DNA of 64,000 nucleotides from Brachybacterium sp. SGAir0954 (lineage in GTDB: Bacteria; Actinomycetota; Actinomycetes; Actinomycetales; Dermabacteraceae). Location: the NCBI RefSeq assembly GCF_005490785.1, contig NZ_CP027295.1, positions 2,976,001 through 3,040,000 on the forward strand, in the 5' to 3' direction. Below the pieces are notes generated by a model. The model was not told the DNA's origin. It did no database searches and worked only from the letters and a program-made list of their open reading frames with translations. Shown in pieces: positions 1 through 9,408 of the stretch. Both the position numbers and the translations under genes were made by a program. Within the stretch, counting starts at the first letter, position 1. Each line of letters begins with the position of its first letter.

Positions 1-90
1 CTCGGCGATCTGCGCGGCGGTCGCGAGCAGCGGGGAGACGTGGCCGGCGCTGCCACCGCCGGCGAGGAGCACGCGGGGTGCGCGGGTCAT
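1..90 (-). CDS. murG: MurG, N-terminal fragment (gene runs off the left edge)
   Basis: Only the first 30 codons are present. They read MTRAPRVLLAGGGSAGHVSP and onward; the glycine-rich GGGSAGH loop near the N-terminus is the lipid I-binding signature of the UDP-GlcNAc:undecaprenyl-pyrophosphoryl-MurNAc-pentapeptide transferase, which makes lipid II at the inner face of the membrane. The ATG at 90 overlaps the ftsW stop codon by four bases (ATGA), so the two are probably translationally coupled. The position last in the ...murD-ftsW-murG order supports the call. Confidence 0.9.
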   Translation of the reverse strand, partial: MTRAPRVLLAGGGSAGHVSPLLATAAQIAE

Positions 91-1466
91 CGGGAGCCCT
101 TCCGGGGTCGGGGACGGGAGCCCGCATCGGAGCGGGAGGTGCGGGTGGACCCGCCGCGGCCCGTGCCGCGGCGGCCGCGGCGCGAGGTGCCCGCTCTCGC
201 ATCACGCGGGGCGGGGAGCACGCTCGTGGAGCGGCGCACCACGCCGATCCGGGCGCTGATCGCCTCGGCCGCCCCGGGCTCGCGGCGGGCGAAGGAGATC
301 AGCACGCCGAGCGCGGCCATGGAGGCGATGAGCGCGGAGCCGCCCGAGGAGATGAACGGCAGCGGCACACCCAGCACGGGCAGCAGTCCGGTCACCACCA
401 TCATGTTGACGAAGGCCTGGCCGAGCAGCCAGCAGCTGATGCCGGCCACGGTGATCTGCTGGAAGCGGTCGTCGATGCGGGTGATCATGCGGAACATGAA
501 CAGGGCGAGCGCGGTGAACAGCGCGAGCACGCCGAGCGTACCGATCAGGCCCAGCTCCTCGCCGATGATCGCGAAGATGTAGTCGTCCTGTGCGGCAGGC
601 AGCAGGCCCCACTTCTGGCGGGACTCGCCGATGCCGACGCCCCACCAGCCGCCTCCCGCGAGGGCGGCGAGGCCCTGGTCGGACTGGTAGCAGCTGTCGT
701 TCTCGCAGGTGCCGGTGAGCCAGTTGCCGATGCGGTGCATGCGGTTCGCGCTCGTGAACGTCAGCGCGAGCACGCCGACGAGGCCCAGGCCCGCGGCGAG
801 GGCGAACCAGCGCCGCGGTGCCCCGGAGACCCAGACTGCGCCGGCGACGAGCATCGCCATGACCAGGGCGGTGCCCAGGTCATGGCCGGAGAGCACGAGA
901 CCCAGGGCGGCGATCACGCCGGGCACCATCGGGATCGCGAGGTGGAAGGGCTGGTTGAGCAGCTTCTGCTTGGTCGAGAGCACCGCGCCGAGCCACACGG
1001 CGAGGGCGAGCTTGAGGAACTCCGAGGGCTGGAGGGTCTGCCCGCCGATGAGGATCCAGTTCGTGTTGCCGTCCTTGCCGATGCCGAGCGGCGTGTGCAC
1101 GAGCGACTGCAGCACGAGCCCCAGGAACAGCAGCGGCCAGGCCGCCCTCCGGAAGAAGGAGGGCGGGAGCAGCGCGGCGACGACGAGCACCACGAGTCCG
1201 AGGATCGCGAAGGTGCCCTGGCGGAACAGGCCCGCGTAGCCGGACAGTCCCTTGGAGATGTTGATGACGGCCGAGGAGGACAGCACCATCACGAGGCCGA
1301 CCCCGATGAGCAGCGCGCCCACCACGATCAGGCCGTAGAAGTCGAGGGCCGGGGACTTCAGCCAGCTGCCCACGCCCTCCTTGACGCGGGAGCCGATGCT
1401 GCCGAGCGGCTGCTCCTCGTCGGGGCGCACGACCCGCGTGGAGCGACGTGACTCCTGCATGGTCAT
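87..1466 (-). CDS. ftsW: FtsW, divisome lipid II glycosyltransferase (SEDS family)
   Basis: A 459-residue multi-spanning membrane protein. After a charged cytoplasmic start there are about ten hydrophobic segments from roughly residue 45 to 400, including SEDS-type stretches (GKDGNTNWI, a long periplasmic loop with GNWLTGTC, PFISSGGSALI near the end of the membrane region). SEDS FtsW polymerises glycan strands at the septum with its partner FtsI, which is encoded five genes upstream. The C-terminal 60 residues are Arg/Gly/Ser-rich and probably cytoplasmic. The start overlaps the murD stop; a second ATG two codons downstream (1460) is possible. RodA is the alternative, but the dcw-cluster position argues for FtsW. 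Confidence 0.95.
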   Translation of the reverse strand: MTMQESRRSTRVVRPDEEQPLGSIGSRVKEGVGSWLKSPALDFYGLIVVGALLIGVGLVMVLSSSAVINISKGLSGYAGLFRQGTFAILGLVVLVVAALLPPSFFRRAAWPLLFLGLVLQSLVHTPLGIGKDGNTNWILIGGQTLQPSEFLKLALAVWLGAVLSTKQKLLNQPFHLAIPMVPGVIAALGLVLSGHDLGTALVMAMLVAGAVWVSGAPRRWFALAAGLGLVGVLALTFTSANRMHRIGNWLTGTCENDSCYQSDQGLAALAGGGWWGVGIGESRQKWGLLPAAQDDYIFAIIGEELGLIGTLGVLALFTALALFMFRMITRIDDRFQQITVAGISCWLLGQAFVNMMVVTGLLPVLGVPLPFISSGGSALIASMAALGVLISFARREPGAAEAISARIGVVRRSTSVLPAPRDARAGTSRRGRRGTGRGGSTRTSRSDAGSRPRPRKGSR

Positions 1467-2962
1467 CGGTGCTCTCCTGGCAGTCGGGACACGGCCGCCG
1501 CGAAGAGATCCCCCCGCTCCGCGTAGTCACGGAACTGGTCGATGGAGGCGGCGGCGGGCGCCAGCAGCACGACGTCCCCGGCGGAGGCGAGGCGATGGGC
1601 GTGTCCCACCGCCTCCCCCATGAGGCGCTCGCGAGCGGCGACGGCTCCAGTGTCACCCGCCTCGACGCGGACCACGGGGACCTCGGGCGCGTGTCGGGCG
1701 AGGGCCTCGAGGAAGGGGGTCGCGTCACGGCCCAGCAGCACCGCGCCCACGAGCCGCGATGCGGCGCGGGACACGAGCGCGTCGACGTCGGCCCCCTTGG
1801 TGTCGCCGCCCGCGATCCAGACGATCCGCTCGGCGGCGGCGAGGGAGGCCTGCGCCGCCGCAGGGTTCGTCGCCTTCGTGTCGTCGACGTAGACCACGTC
1901 GTCGACCCGGGCGATCGTCTCCGCGCGGTGCCGGCCCAGGCGGTAGGCGCGCAGGCCGTCGCGCACAGCGTGGGCGGGCACCCCGTGGGCGCGCGCGAGG
2001 GCCGCGGCGTGCAGGGCGTCGAGCACCACGTGCGGCGGTGCGCCGTGCGCGCCCAGGTGCGCGAGATCCTCGAGGGAGGCGAGCTCCGCGGCGTGGGTGC
2101 GTCGGTTCTCCACGAAGGCGCGGTCCACGAGCAGCCCGTCGACGACGCCGAGCTCCGAGGGCCCGGGGGCACCGAGGGTCACGCCGATCGCGCGGGCGCC
2201 GTCGACGACGTCCGCGTCCTCCACGAGCTGCAGCGTCACGGGATCGGCGACGGAGTACACGCAGGCGGTGCGCACCTGGTCGTAGATGCGGCCCTTGGCG
2301 CGGGCGTAGGCCTCGGCGCCTCCGTGCCAGTCGAGGTGGTCGTCGCTCACGTTGAGGATCGTCGCGGCCTCGCAGTCGAGGTGCTCCGTCCAGTGCAGCT
2401 GGAAGCTCGAGAGCTCGAGGGCGAGCACGTCGAAGCCCTCGGGGTCCAGCGCCGCCTCGATGACCGGGAGGCCCACGTTCCCGCAGGCGACCGCGCGCAG
2501 GCCGGCGGCCTGGAGGATCGACTCGAGCATCGTGACCGTGGTGGTCTTGCCGTTGGTGCCGGTGATGCCGAGCCACGCGGGGCCGCCCTCCGCCTGCATG
2601 CGGCGGGCGAGCTCGATCTCGCTCCACACGGGGATGCCGGCCGCGGCGGCCGCGGCGAGCAGCGGCTGCTCGGGGCGCCAGCCGGGTGAGGTGACGACGA
2701 GATCGATCTCGCGATCGGCGGGCAGCGCCGTGGTGTGCTCCGCGCCGAGGCGCACCTCGACGCCGAGGACCTCGAGGATGCGGGCGCGCTCGCGCACCTC
2801 CTCGGTGTCCTTCCCGTCCACGACGAGCACCTGGGCGCCGCGCTGCATGGTCTGGTCCGCGACCGCGTAGCCGGAGACCCCGAAGCCGGCGACGAGCACG
2901 CGCACACCGCTGACGTCGAGGCCGGGCCAGGGGCGGTCCTCGACGGCGGGCAGGGCGGTCAC
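1463..2962 (-). CDS. murD: UDP-N-acetylmuramoylalanine--D-glutamate ligase MurD
   Basis: The 499-residue protein adds D-Glu to UDP-MurNAc-L-Ala in the cytoplasm. It has an N-terminal Rossmann-like domain (VLVAGFGVSGYAV), the Mur ligase ATP loop GITGTNGKTTT, a central domain with NVSDDHLDWHG, and a C-terminal domain with DDTKATNPAAA and WIAGGDTKG, the family's third-domain signatures. The open frame extends far upstream through mraY. The chosen GTG at 2962 overlaps the mraY stop (GTGA) and begins the conserved protein; the length is usual for MurD. Confidence 0.94.
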   Translation of the reverse strand: MTALPAVEDRPWPGLDVSGVRVLVAGFGVSGYAVADQTMQRGAQVLVVDGKDTEEVRERARILEVLGVEVRLGAEHTTALPADREIDLVVTSPGWRPEQPLLAAAAAAGIPVWSEIELARRMQAEGGPAWLGITGTNGKTTTVTMLESILQAAGLRAVACGNVGLPVIEAALDPEGFDVLALELSSFQLHWTEHLDCEAATILNVSDDHLDWHGGAEAYARAKGRIYDQVRTACVYSVADPVTLQLVEDADVVDGARAIGVTLGAPGPSELGVVDGLLVDRAFVENRRTHAAELASLEDLAHLGAHGAPPHVVLDALHAAALARAHGVPAHAVRDGLRAYRLGRHRAETIARVDDVVYVDDTKATNPAAAQASLAAAERIVWIAGGDTKGADVDALVSRAASRLVGAVLLGRDATPFLEALARHAPEVPVVRVEAGDTGAVAARERLMGEAVGHAHRLASAGDVVLLAPAAASIDQFRDYAERGDLFAAAVSRLPGEHR

Positions 2963-4059
2963 GAGGCGAGCCCCGGCAGCGCGTCGAGGTAGAAGATCCC
3001 GAGGCCCACGCCCGCGAGGATGCCGGCCACGATCCAGAAGCGGACCACGATCGTCACCTCGTTCCAGCCCTTGAGCTCGAAGTGGTGCTGCAGCGGTGCC
3101 ATGCGGAACACGCGCTTCCCGGTGAGCTTGAAGCTCGTGACCTGGATGATCACGGACAGCGAGATGATGACGAAGAGGCCGCCGATGATCGCGCCGAGGA
3201 TCTCGGTGCGGGTGACGATCGTCAGGCCGGCGAGGGCACCGCCCAGGGCGAGGGAGCCGGTGTCGCCCATGAAGATCTTCGCGGGCGAGGTGTTCCACCA
3301 CAGGAAGCCGACGAGCGCACCGATGATCGCCGCGCACAGCACCGCCGTGTCCAGCGGGTCGCGGGCGCCGTAGCAGTGCACGAGGCCGCCGGCCTCGAGG
3401 TCGACGTTGCACACCTGGCGCCACTGCCAGAACGAGATGATCAGGTACGCGGCGGTGAACATGATCGTCGCGCCGCTCGCGAGGCCGTCGAGGCCGTCGG
3501 TGAGGTTCACCCCGTTGGACCAGGCGGCGACCAGGAAGTTCGCCCAGATCGCGAAGAGGATGAAGCCGACGACGGTGCCGCCGAAGGCGAGGTCCAGCCA
3601 GGGGATGTCCCGGACGAAGGAGATCGCCGAGGAGGCGGGGGCGTTGCCGTCGGAGTCCGCGAACAGCAGCGCGAGCACCGCGAAGCCGGTCGCGACGACG
3701 AACTGGCCGATGAGCTTCGCGCGGGCGGTGAGGCCCAGGCTCCGCTGGCGGGAGATCTTGATGTAGTCGTCGAGGAAGCCGACGATCCCGAGGCCCACCA
3801 TGAGCAGCAGCACGAGGCCGACGGTGATGGAGGGGCTGGTCCACAGCACGAGGTGGGTGATCCCGTAGGCGAGCAGCGTCGCGAGGATGATCGCCACGCC
3901 GCCCATCGTGGGGGTCCCGCGCTTCGTGGCGTGCGAGGTGGGGCCGTCGTCACGGATGAACTGGCCGTAGCCGCGCTTGACGAGCAGCTTGATGTACAGC
4001 GGGGTGCCGAGGCCGGAGAGCGCCAGACCGAGGGCCCCCGCGATGATGATCGCGATCAT
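2959..4059 (-). CDS. mraY: Phospho-N-acetylmuramoyl-pentapeptide transferase MraY
   Basis: An integral membrane enzyme of 366 residues that transfers phospho-MurNAc-pentapeptide to undecaprenyl phosphate to form lipid I. Roughly ten hydrophobic helices are visible. Family motifs are the Asp pair in FLDDYIK (about residue 97), NGVNLTDGLDGL, FMGDTGSLALGG, and the histidine-rich PLQHHFE loop near residue 325. Its ATG overlaps the murF stop and its own stop overlaps the murD GTG, giving a tightly coupled murF-mraY-murD unit. Confidence 0.95.
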   Translation of the reverse strand: MIAIIIAGALGLALSGLGTPLYIKLLVKRGYGQFIRDDGPTSHATKRGTPTMGGVAIILATLLAYGITHLVLWTSPSITVGLVLLLMVGLGIVGFLDDYIKISRQRSLGLTARAKLIGQFVVATGFAVLALLFADSDGNAPASSAISFVRDIPWLDLAFGGTVVGFILFAIWANFLVAAWSNGVNLTDGLDGLASGATIMFTAAYLIISFWQWRQVCNVDLEAGGLVHCYGARDPLDTAVLCAAIIGALVGFLWWNTSPAKIFMGDTGSLALGGALAGLTIVTRTEILGAIIGGLFVIISLSVIIQVTSFKLTGKRVFRMAPLQHHFELKGWNEVTIVVRFWIVAGILAGVGLGIFYLDALPGLAS

Positions 4060-5522
4060 TCCTGGACTCCTCCGTGGACGGGCTGCGCGAGGTGATCGAG
4101 CAGGGGCGGGGTGATCCGGCGCAGGCCGGCGTCCCGGGACGACTTCAGCAGCACCACGTCACCGGGCGCCACCTCCCGTTCTAGCACAGCGATGGCCTCC
4201 TCGACCGTGTCCAGGTACTCCGACTCCCCGCCGAAGCTGCCCTCGAGGCTCGCGCCGTGATGGATCGCGGCGGCGCCGTCCCCGACCACGTACAGCTGGC
4301 TGATGTTCAGGCGCACCACGAGCCGGCCGATCTCGTCGTGCAGGCGCACGCCGTCCGGGCCGAGCTCGAGCATCTCGCCGAGGACGGCGATCGTGCGGTG
4401 CCCGCGACCGAGGTGCGCGAGCGTCTTGAGCGCCTGCCGCATGGAGTCGGGGTTCGCGTTGTAGGCGTCGTCGATGATCATGGCCCCGCCAGCGCGATGG
4501 ACCTCCATCCGCTGGCCGGAGTCCAGGCGCGCGCCATCGAGGGCGGCGGTCGCCGCGGCCGGATCGGCGCCGGCGACGAGCGCGCCGGTGAGCGCGGCGA
4601 GGACGTTCGCGGCCTGGTGCTCGCCGAGGAGGTCGGGCCGGACCGGGAAGGATCCGGCGGGGACGGTCGAGCCGTCCAGGCGGGTGAGCCCCTCCGGCAC
4701 CTCGAGGGTGAAGCTGATGCGGGCGTCCTCGTCGAGGCCGAGCGCGGCGCCGCGCACGTCACCGGAGGCGAAGCCCCAGGTGGTCACGGGGGCCTGGCTG
4801 CGGGCGGCCATGGCGGCGACGCGCGGGTCCTCGGCGTTCAGCACGGCGCGCCCCTCGGGCGCGAGGGCCTCGACGAGCTCGCCCTTGGCGACGGCGATGT
4901 TCTCGACCCCGCCGAACTCGCCGAGGTGGGCGCTGCCCACGTTCAGCACGAGGGAGACGTCGGGCCGGGCGATCCCGGTGAGGTGCGTGAGGTGGCCGAT
5001 GCCGCGCGCGCCCATCTCGAGCACGAGGAAGCGCGTGGTCGGGGTGAGTCGGAGCACCGTGAGCGGCAGGCCCAGCTCGTTGTTGAGGCTCGCATGGGTC
5101 GCGACGACCTCACCGGCGGTCCCGAGCATTCGGCGCAGGAGGTCCTTGGTGCTGGTCTTGCCGGCGCTGCCGGTGATCGCGAGCACCACGAGGTCATCGC
5201 GCTCGGCGCGGGAGCGCTCGAGCTGGGCGCGAGCGAGGGCCGAGAGCGCCTCGCCGACGTCCGGGACGAGCACGGCGGGCACGGACTGCTCGCCGTCGGT
5301 CTCCCGGGAGACGAGGGACAGCGCGGCGCCGGCGGAGTGCGCACGGGCGAGGAAGCCGTGGCCGTCGACGTGCTCGCCGTCGAAGGCGGCGAAGAGGTCG
5401 CCGGCGGCGACCTCGCGGGAGTCGATCCGGGCCTCGCCGGTGACCGTCTCCTCGCCGGTCGCCCCGCCCACGAGGCGGCCCCCGGTGATGCCCGCGATGT
5501 CGCGGGAGGTGGTCTCGAGCAT
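4056..5522 (-). CDS. murF: UDP-MurNAc-tripeptide--D-Ala-D-Ala ligase MurF
   Basis: A 488-residue Mur ligase that adds the D-Ala-D-Ala dipeptide in the cytoplasm. It shows DSREVAAGDLFAAF (N-terminal UDP-substrate domain), the ATP loop ITGSAGKTSTKDLL, NVGSAHLGEFGG in the central domain, and DDAYNANPDSMRQAL in the C-terminal domain; the last is diagnostic of MurF. The ATG at 5522 lies two bases after the murE stop. The longer open frame upstream is the shadow of murE. The stop overlaps the mraY start. Confidence 0.94.
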   Translation of the reverse strand: MLETTSRDIAGITGGRLVGGATGEETVTGEARIDSREVAAGDLFAAFDGEHVDGHGFLARAHSAGAALSLVSRETDGEQSVPAVLVPDVGEALSALARAQLERSRAERDDLVVLAITGSAGKTSTKDLLRRMLGTAGEVVATHASLNNELGLPLTVLRLTPTTRFLVLEMGARGIGHLTHLTGIARPDVSLVLNVGSAHLGEFGGVENIAVAKGELVEALAPEGRAVLNAEDPRVAAMAARSQAPVTTWGFASGDVRGAALGLDEDARISFTLEVPEGLTRLDGSTVPAGSFPVRPDLLGEHQAANVLAALTGALVAGADPAAATAALDGARLDSGQRMEVHRAGGAMIIDDAYNANPDSMRQALKTLAHLGRGHRTIAVLGEMLELGPDGVRLHDEIGRLVVRLNISQLYVVGDGAAAIHHGASLEGSFGGESEYLDTVEEAIAVLEREVAPGDVVLLKSSRDAGLRRITPPLLDHLAQPVHGGVQE

Positions 5523-5524
5523 GC

Positions 5525-7090
5525 TCAGCCTTCTCCGTCCTGGTCCGTCCGCGTCGACGCGCCTCGAGCGGCGAGGGCGTCGCGCAGCACGGCACGATCG
5601 TCGAACGGATGGACGATACCGCCGATCGTCTGACCGGACTCCGCCCCCTTGCCGGCCACGAGGATGGTGTCGCCCACGTCCGCGAGGCGCGCTGCGAGCG
5701 CGATCGCCTCGCCGCGGCCGTCCACCTCGTGGACCTGCGCGCTCGTCGAGGCGGGGACGCCTCCGGCGACCTCGCCGCGGATCGCCGCGGGGTCCTCGGA
5801 GCGGGGGTTGTCGTCGGTGATGATCACCACGTCGGCCAGTCGGGCGGCGACCTCGCCCATGAGCGGGCGCTTGCCGCGGTCGCGGTCCCCGCCGGCGCCC
5901 ATCACGGCGATCAGGTGCCGCGTGCCGGGGACGGTGCGGAGGGTCGCGAGGGCCTTCTCGAGCGCGTCGGGGGTGTGCGAGTAGTCGACGACCCCGCGCA
6001 CGGGCCGCTCGGCGACGAGCTCCATGCGCCCGGGGACGGTGCCGGCCTCCGCGAGAGCGGCGTCGACCTCCGGGCCGGCGATCCCGACGGCCTCGAGCAG
6101 CAGGGCGGCGGCGAGGGTATTGGCGACGTAGTGCACGCCGGGAAGGGCCGCGCGGAGCGTGCGCTCCCCCGCTGCGGAGACGACGGTGAACTCGCTGCCG
6201 AAGCCCTCGGCGCGGATGTCCCGCACCTGGTGGTCCGCCGGCCGGCCCGTCGCCGAGTAGGTCGTCACCGGGATCGGGGCCGAGTCCGCGAGGCGGCGGC
6301 CCCAGTCGTCGTCCACGCACACCACGCCGAGGCGGGCGTGCTCGGGGGTGAACAGCATCGCCTTCGCAGCGAAGTAGTCCTCCATCGTGGGATGGAAGTC
6401 CAGGTGGTCCTGGCTGAGGTTGGTGAAGCAGGCCGCGTCGAGCACCACGCCGTCCGCGCGGTGCAGCACCATCGCATGGGAGGAGATCTCCATCGCAGCC
6501 ACCTCGACGCCGTCCTCGACCATCCGGGCGAGGAGGCCGTGGAGCTCGGGGGCCTCGGGCGTCGTGCGGACGGTGCCGATCGCGTGGTCCCCGCCGCGGG
6601 CGTCGCGGTAGCTCGTGCCGGAGGTGCCGACGACCCCGGCGCTGCGGCCCAGGTGGCGGAGTGCGCCGGTGAGGATCGTGGTGACGGAGGTCTTGCCGTT
6701 CGTACCGGTCACGCCGATCGTGCCCAGCTGCTCGGCGGGGTCGCCGAGCACGAGCGCGGCGGCGCGGGCCGTGTCGCGGCGGGGGTCGTCGACCACGAGC
6801 GCGGGCAGGGCGGCCCGGGCGCAGTCCTCGGCGCCGGTGGGGTCGGTGAGCGCGAGCAGCGCGCCGGCGGCCGCGGCCTGGGCGGCGAAGCGCGCCCCAT
6901 GGGTCACGGCGCCGGGCAGGGCGCAGTAGAGGTCACCGGGCTGCACGGAGCGGGAGTCGAGGGTGACACCCGTGAGGACGCTCCCCTCGGCCTCCGCGGG
7001 CAGCGCGGCGTGGAGGGCGCGGGCGAGCTCCGGGGCGCCGAGACCGCGCGGGCTGCGGGGGCGGGCGGGCTCGGGGACGGGGGCGCTCAC
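5525..7090 (-). CDS. murE: UDP-MurNAc-L-Ala-D-Glu ligase MurE, meso-DAP type
   Basis: The 521-residue ligase adds the third amino acid of the stem peptide. It has TLDSRSVQPGDLYCAL, the ATP loop GVTGTNGKTSV, the EISSHAM segment, NLSQDHLDFH and VDYSHTPDALE. The motif DNPRSEDP at residues 427-434 contains the Arg that in characterised MurE enzymes contacts meso-diaminopimelate, so this is read as the DAP-adding type; dapA, dapB and dapF in the same window agree. The start is a GTG overlapping the ftsI stop (GTGA); the extra upstream frame is ftsI shadow. Confidence 0.94.
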   Translation of the reverse strand: MSAPVPEPARPRSPRGLGAPELARALHAALPAEAEGSVLTGVTLDSRSVQPGDLYCALPGAVTHGARFAAQAAAAGALLALTDPTGAEDCARAALPALVVDDPRRDTARAAALVLGDPAEQLGTIGVTGTNGKTSVTTILTGALRHLGRSAGVVGTSGTSYRDARGGDHAIGTVRTTPEAPELHGLLARMVEDGVEVAAMEISSHAMVLHRADGVVLDAACFTNLSQDHLDFHPTMEDYFAAKAMLFTPEHARLGVVCVDDDWGRRLADSAPIPVTTYSATGRPADHQVRDIRAEGFGSEFTVVSAAGERTLRAALPGVHYVANTLAAALLLEAVGIAGPEVDAALAEAGTVPGRMELVAERPVRGVVDYSHTPDALEKALATLRTVPGTRHLIAVMGAGGDRDRGKRPLMGEVAARLADVVIITDDNPRSEDPAAIRGEVAGGVPASTSAQVHEVDGRGEAIALAARLADVGDTILVAGKGAESGQTIGGIVHPFDDRAVLRDALAARGASTRTDQDGEG

Positions 7091-8889
7091 CACTCGTTCT
7101 CCAGCTCGCGGCCGGGCTTGCCCGTCGGCGCGATCCCCTGGTTCTGCAGCGTGTAGGCCATGATCTGCGAGAAGGCGGGGGCGGCCGCCGTGGTGCCGGA
7201 GATGAAGGAGTTCAGCCCGAACAGGGTCACGCCGATGACGATGTCGGGATCGTCGGCAGGGGCGGTGCCGATGAAGGAGGCGGTGTAGGTGATGCCGCCG
7301 TTCTCCCCGGGCACCTGGGCGGTGCCGGACTTCGCGGCGACGGCGTAGCCGGGCACGTCGCCGTTGGTCTTGCCGTCGTCCACGACGTTGTTGTCCATGA
7401 GCTCGAGGATCTTCTGCGAGGTCTCCGAGGAGACGACGCGGGTCTGCGTGGGCTCGCCGAGTGAGCGCACGCTGCCGTCCTCCTCCTTCACGCCCTTGAC
7501 GATCTGCGGCTGCACGCGCACGCCGTCGTTGGCGAAGGTGCTGATCGCGGAGACCATCTGGAGCGCGGTCACGGCGTAGCCCTGGCCGAAGGCGGTCGTG
7601 TACTTGGTGCGGCCGGTCCAGTCCGACGGGTCGTGGACGATGCCCTTGGACTCGCCGGGCAGCCCGACGCCCGTCGTCTCCCCCAGGCCGAAGGCCTTGA
7701 GGTAGTCGTAGCGGGTCTGGTCGGAGAGCGTCTCGGAGATCTGCACGGTGCCCACGTTCGAGCTGTTCTTGAGCACGCCCGCGAGCGTCAGCTTCTGGGT
7801 GGGATGGGAGTGGGAGTCCTTGATGCGCTCCCCGTTGAAGGACATCGTGTAGGGCACGGTGTACTGGCTGTCCATGTCGACCGTGCCCTCCTCGAGGGCG
7901 GCGGCGAGGGTGAACAGCTTGCCGGTGGAGCCCGGCTCGTAGACGTCCGAGACCGTGCGGTTGCCCAGGTAGGAGTCCGCCTCGGGGCTGTTGGGATCGT
8001 AGGTGGGCGCCTCGGCGAGGGTCAGCACCTCGCCGGTGTGGGCGTCGAGGATGACGATGCTGCCGGCGGTCGCGCCCCACTGGTCCACGGCGGAGGCGAT
8101 GATCTCCTGCGCCTTCCACTGGAGGTCGCGGTCCAGGGTGAGCACGAGGTCGGAGCCGTCCACGGCCGCGGTGGTGGACTGCGTCGCGGTGGGGATGATC
8201 TGGCCGCCCGCGCCGCGCTCGTAGGTCGTCTTGCCGTTGGTGCCGGCGAGCAGGTCGTCGTAGGAGAGCTCCGCACCGGCGAGCGGGGCGCCGTCCGCGC
8301 CGACGAACCCGAGCACGTTGCCGCCCACGGAGCCCGCCGGGTAGAGGCGGTCCGCGACGCGGTCCGCGCCGAGGCCCGGGATCTTGAGCGCGATGACGGC
8401 GTTGCGCACGGCCGGCTCGACGTTCTTCTGGAGGTACTTGAAGCCCTTGTCCCCCGTGAGCGCCTTCTCGGTGTCCTCGACGGTCCAGCCGAGCACCGGG
8501 GCGAGATCCGCGGCGGCGGCCTTCACGCCGGTGTCACCGGCGGCCACGGCCTCCTTGTCGTCCTGCTGGTAGGTGCTCACCTGACGCTGGTTGACCCAGA
8601 GGTCGAAGCGCTCCACCGAGCTCGCGAGGACGGTGCCGTCGCGGTCGGTGATGTCACCGCGCAGCGCGGGGATGGTGCGGGTCGTGGTGCGGGCGTCGAT
8701 GGCCTCCTGGGCCCGCGCGCTCGCGTCGAGGCCCTGCACCCACAGCAGGCGGCCGGACAGCGCCAGCACCGCCACCATGATCATGCTGAGCACGAGGCGG
8801 TGCCGGACGGCCGGTGTGCCCACCTGGGCCGCGGGAAGGCGCGGTCGGGACGTCCGCGTGCGTCGATCGGTCCGACGGGACGTGGCCAC
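7087..8889 (-). CDS. ftsI: FtsI/PBP3, septal class B penicillin-binding protein
   Basis: A 600-residue D,D-transpeptidase. A basic N-terminus precedes one membrane anchor (about residues 30-50), then the PBP dimerisation domain and the transpeptidase domain with all three active-site motifs: STGK (321-324, acylated Ser), SSN (376-378) and KSGT (520-523). No PASTA repeats follow, so it ends like classic FtsI rather than like serine/threonine-kinase-linked PBPs. It starts with GTG two bases after the ftsL stop, and acts with FtsW in septal cross-linking. Confidence 0.94.
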   Translation of the reverse strand: MATSRRTDRRTRTSRPRLPAAQVGTPAVRHRLVLSMIMVAVLALSGRLLWVQGLDASARAQEAIDARTTTRTIPALRGDITDRDGTVLASSVERFDLWVNQRQVSTYQQDDKEAVAAGDTGVKAAAADLAPVLGWTVEDTEKALTGDKGFKYLQKNVEPAVRNAVIALKIPGLGADRVADRLYPAGSVGGNVLGFVGADGAPLAGAELSYDDLLAGTNGKTTYERGAGGQIIPTATQSTTAAVDGSDLVLTLDRDLQWKAQEIIASAVDQWGATAGSIVILDAHTGEVLTLAEAPTYDPNSPEADSYLGNRTVSDVYEPGSTGKLFTLAAALEEGTVDMDSQYTVPYTMSFNGERIKDSHSHPTQKLTLAGVLKNSSNVGTVQISETLSDQTRYDYLKAFGLGETTGVGLPGESKGIVHDPSDWTGRTKYTTAFGQGYAVTALQMVSAISTFANDGVRVQPQIVKGVKEEDGSVRSLGEPTQTRVVSSETSQKILELMDNNVVDDGKTNGDVPGYAVAAKSGTAQVPGENGGITYTASFIGTAPADDPDIVIGVTLFGLNSFISGTTAAAPAFSQIMAYTLQNQGIAPTGKPGRELENEW

Positions 8890-8891
8890 GA

Positions 8892-9407
8892 TCAGTCCCC
8901 CTCGTTGCCCATGCCGTGATAGCTGCTGGGCTGATCGTAGATCTCGGCGGGGGGCACCGCGGAGGAGGCGGACGGCGTGTCGGCGACGGCCGCGTCACCC
9001 GCGGTCGGCGTGCTCTCCCCGAGCACCTTCCCCGTGGAGAGGTCGATGTAGGCGGGCTCGCTCACGGGGACCATGCCGAGCTCGCGGGCCTGCCGCTCGA
9101 GCTCCTGCGGGGTGCCCAGGCGCTCGTTCGTCTCGGCGAGCGCCTGCTTCTCCTGCGTGAGGCTCTGCGACTGCGACTGCAGGCGGGTGATCTCGTAGCT
9201 CGTGTCCGACATCTGGATGTTGAGGTAGAGCAGCGTCGCGAGGGTCGCCACGACGATGAGCGTGCACAGCGCCGTGAACGGCAGCGGGCTGCCGGCGGTG
9301 CGGGGCCTCGAGAGGATCGTCAGCCGCGGGCGCGGGGCGGACGCGGGGCGGGGTGCGGTGCGGGCGGGTCGGACCGCGGCGGCGCGGACGGCGGTGGTGC
9401 TTGCCAT
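8892..9407 (-). CDS. ftsL: FtsL-like septum formation initiator protein
   Basis: A 171-residue bitopic protein. A basic N-terminus of about 50 residues precedes one membrane segment (FTALCTLIVVATLATLLYL), then a short extracellular heptad-rich coiled coil (EITRLQSQSQSLTQEKQALAETN, given in part) typical of FtsL/DivIC, and a low-complexity Ala/Pro/Ser tail. FtsL proteins diverge fast; position between rsmH and ftsI is the main evidence, with size and topology in support. Its partners would be DivIC (FtsB) and FtsQ, which are not in this window. Confidence 0.85.
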   Translation of the reverse strand: MASTTAVRAAAVRPARTAPRPASAPRPRLTILSRPRTAGSPLPFTALCTLIVVATLATLLYLNIQMSDTSYEITRLQSQSQSLTQEKQALAETNERLGTPQELERQARELGMVPVSEPAYIDLSTGKVLGESTPTAGDAAVADTPSASSAVPPAEIYDQPSSYHGMGNEGD

Positions 9408-9408
9408 G

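Noticed and set aside
1463..3844. murD as a 793-residue protein
   Set aside because: The first 294 residues are mraY read in another frame; the GTG overlapping the mraY stop starts the real MurD.
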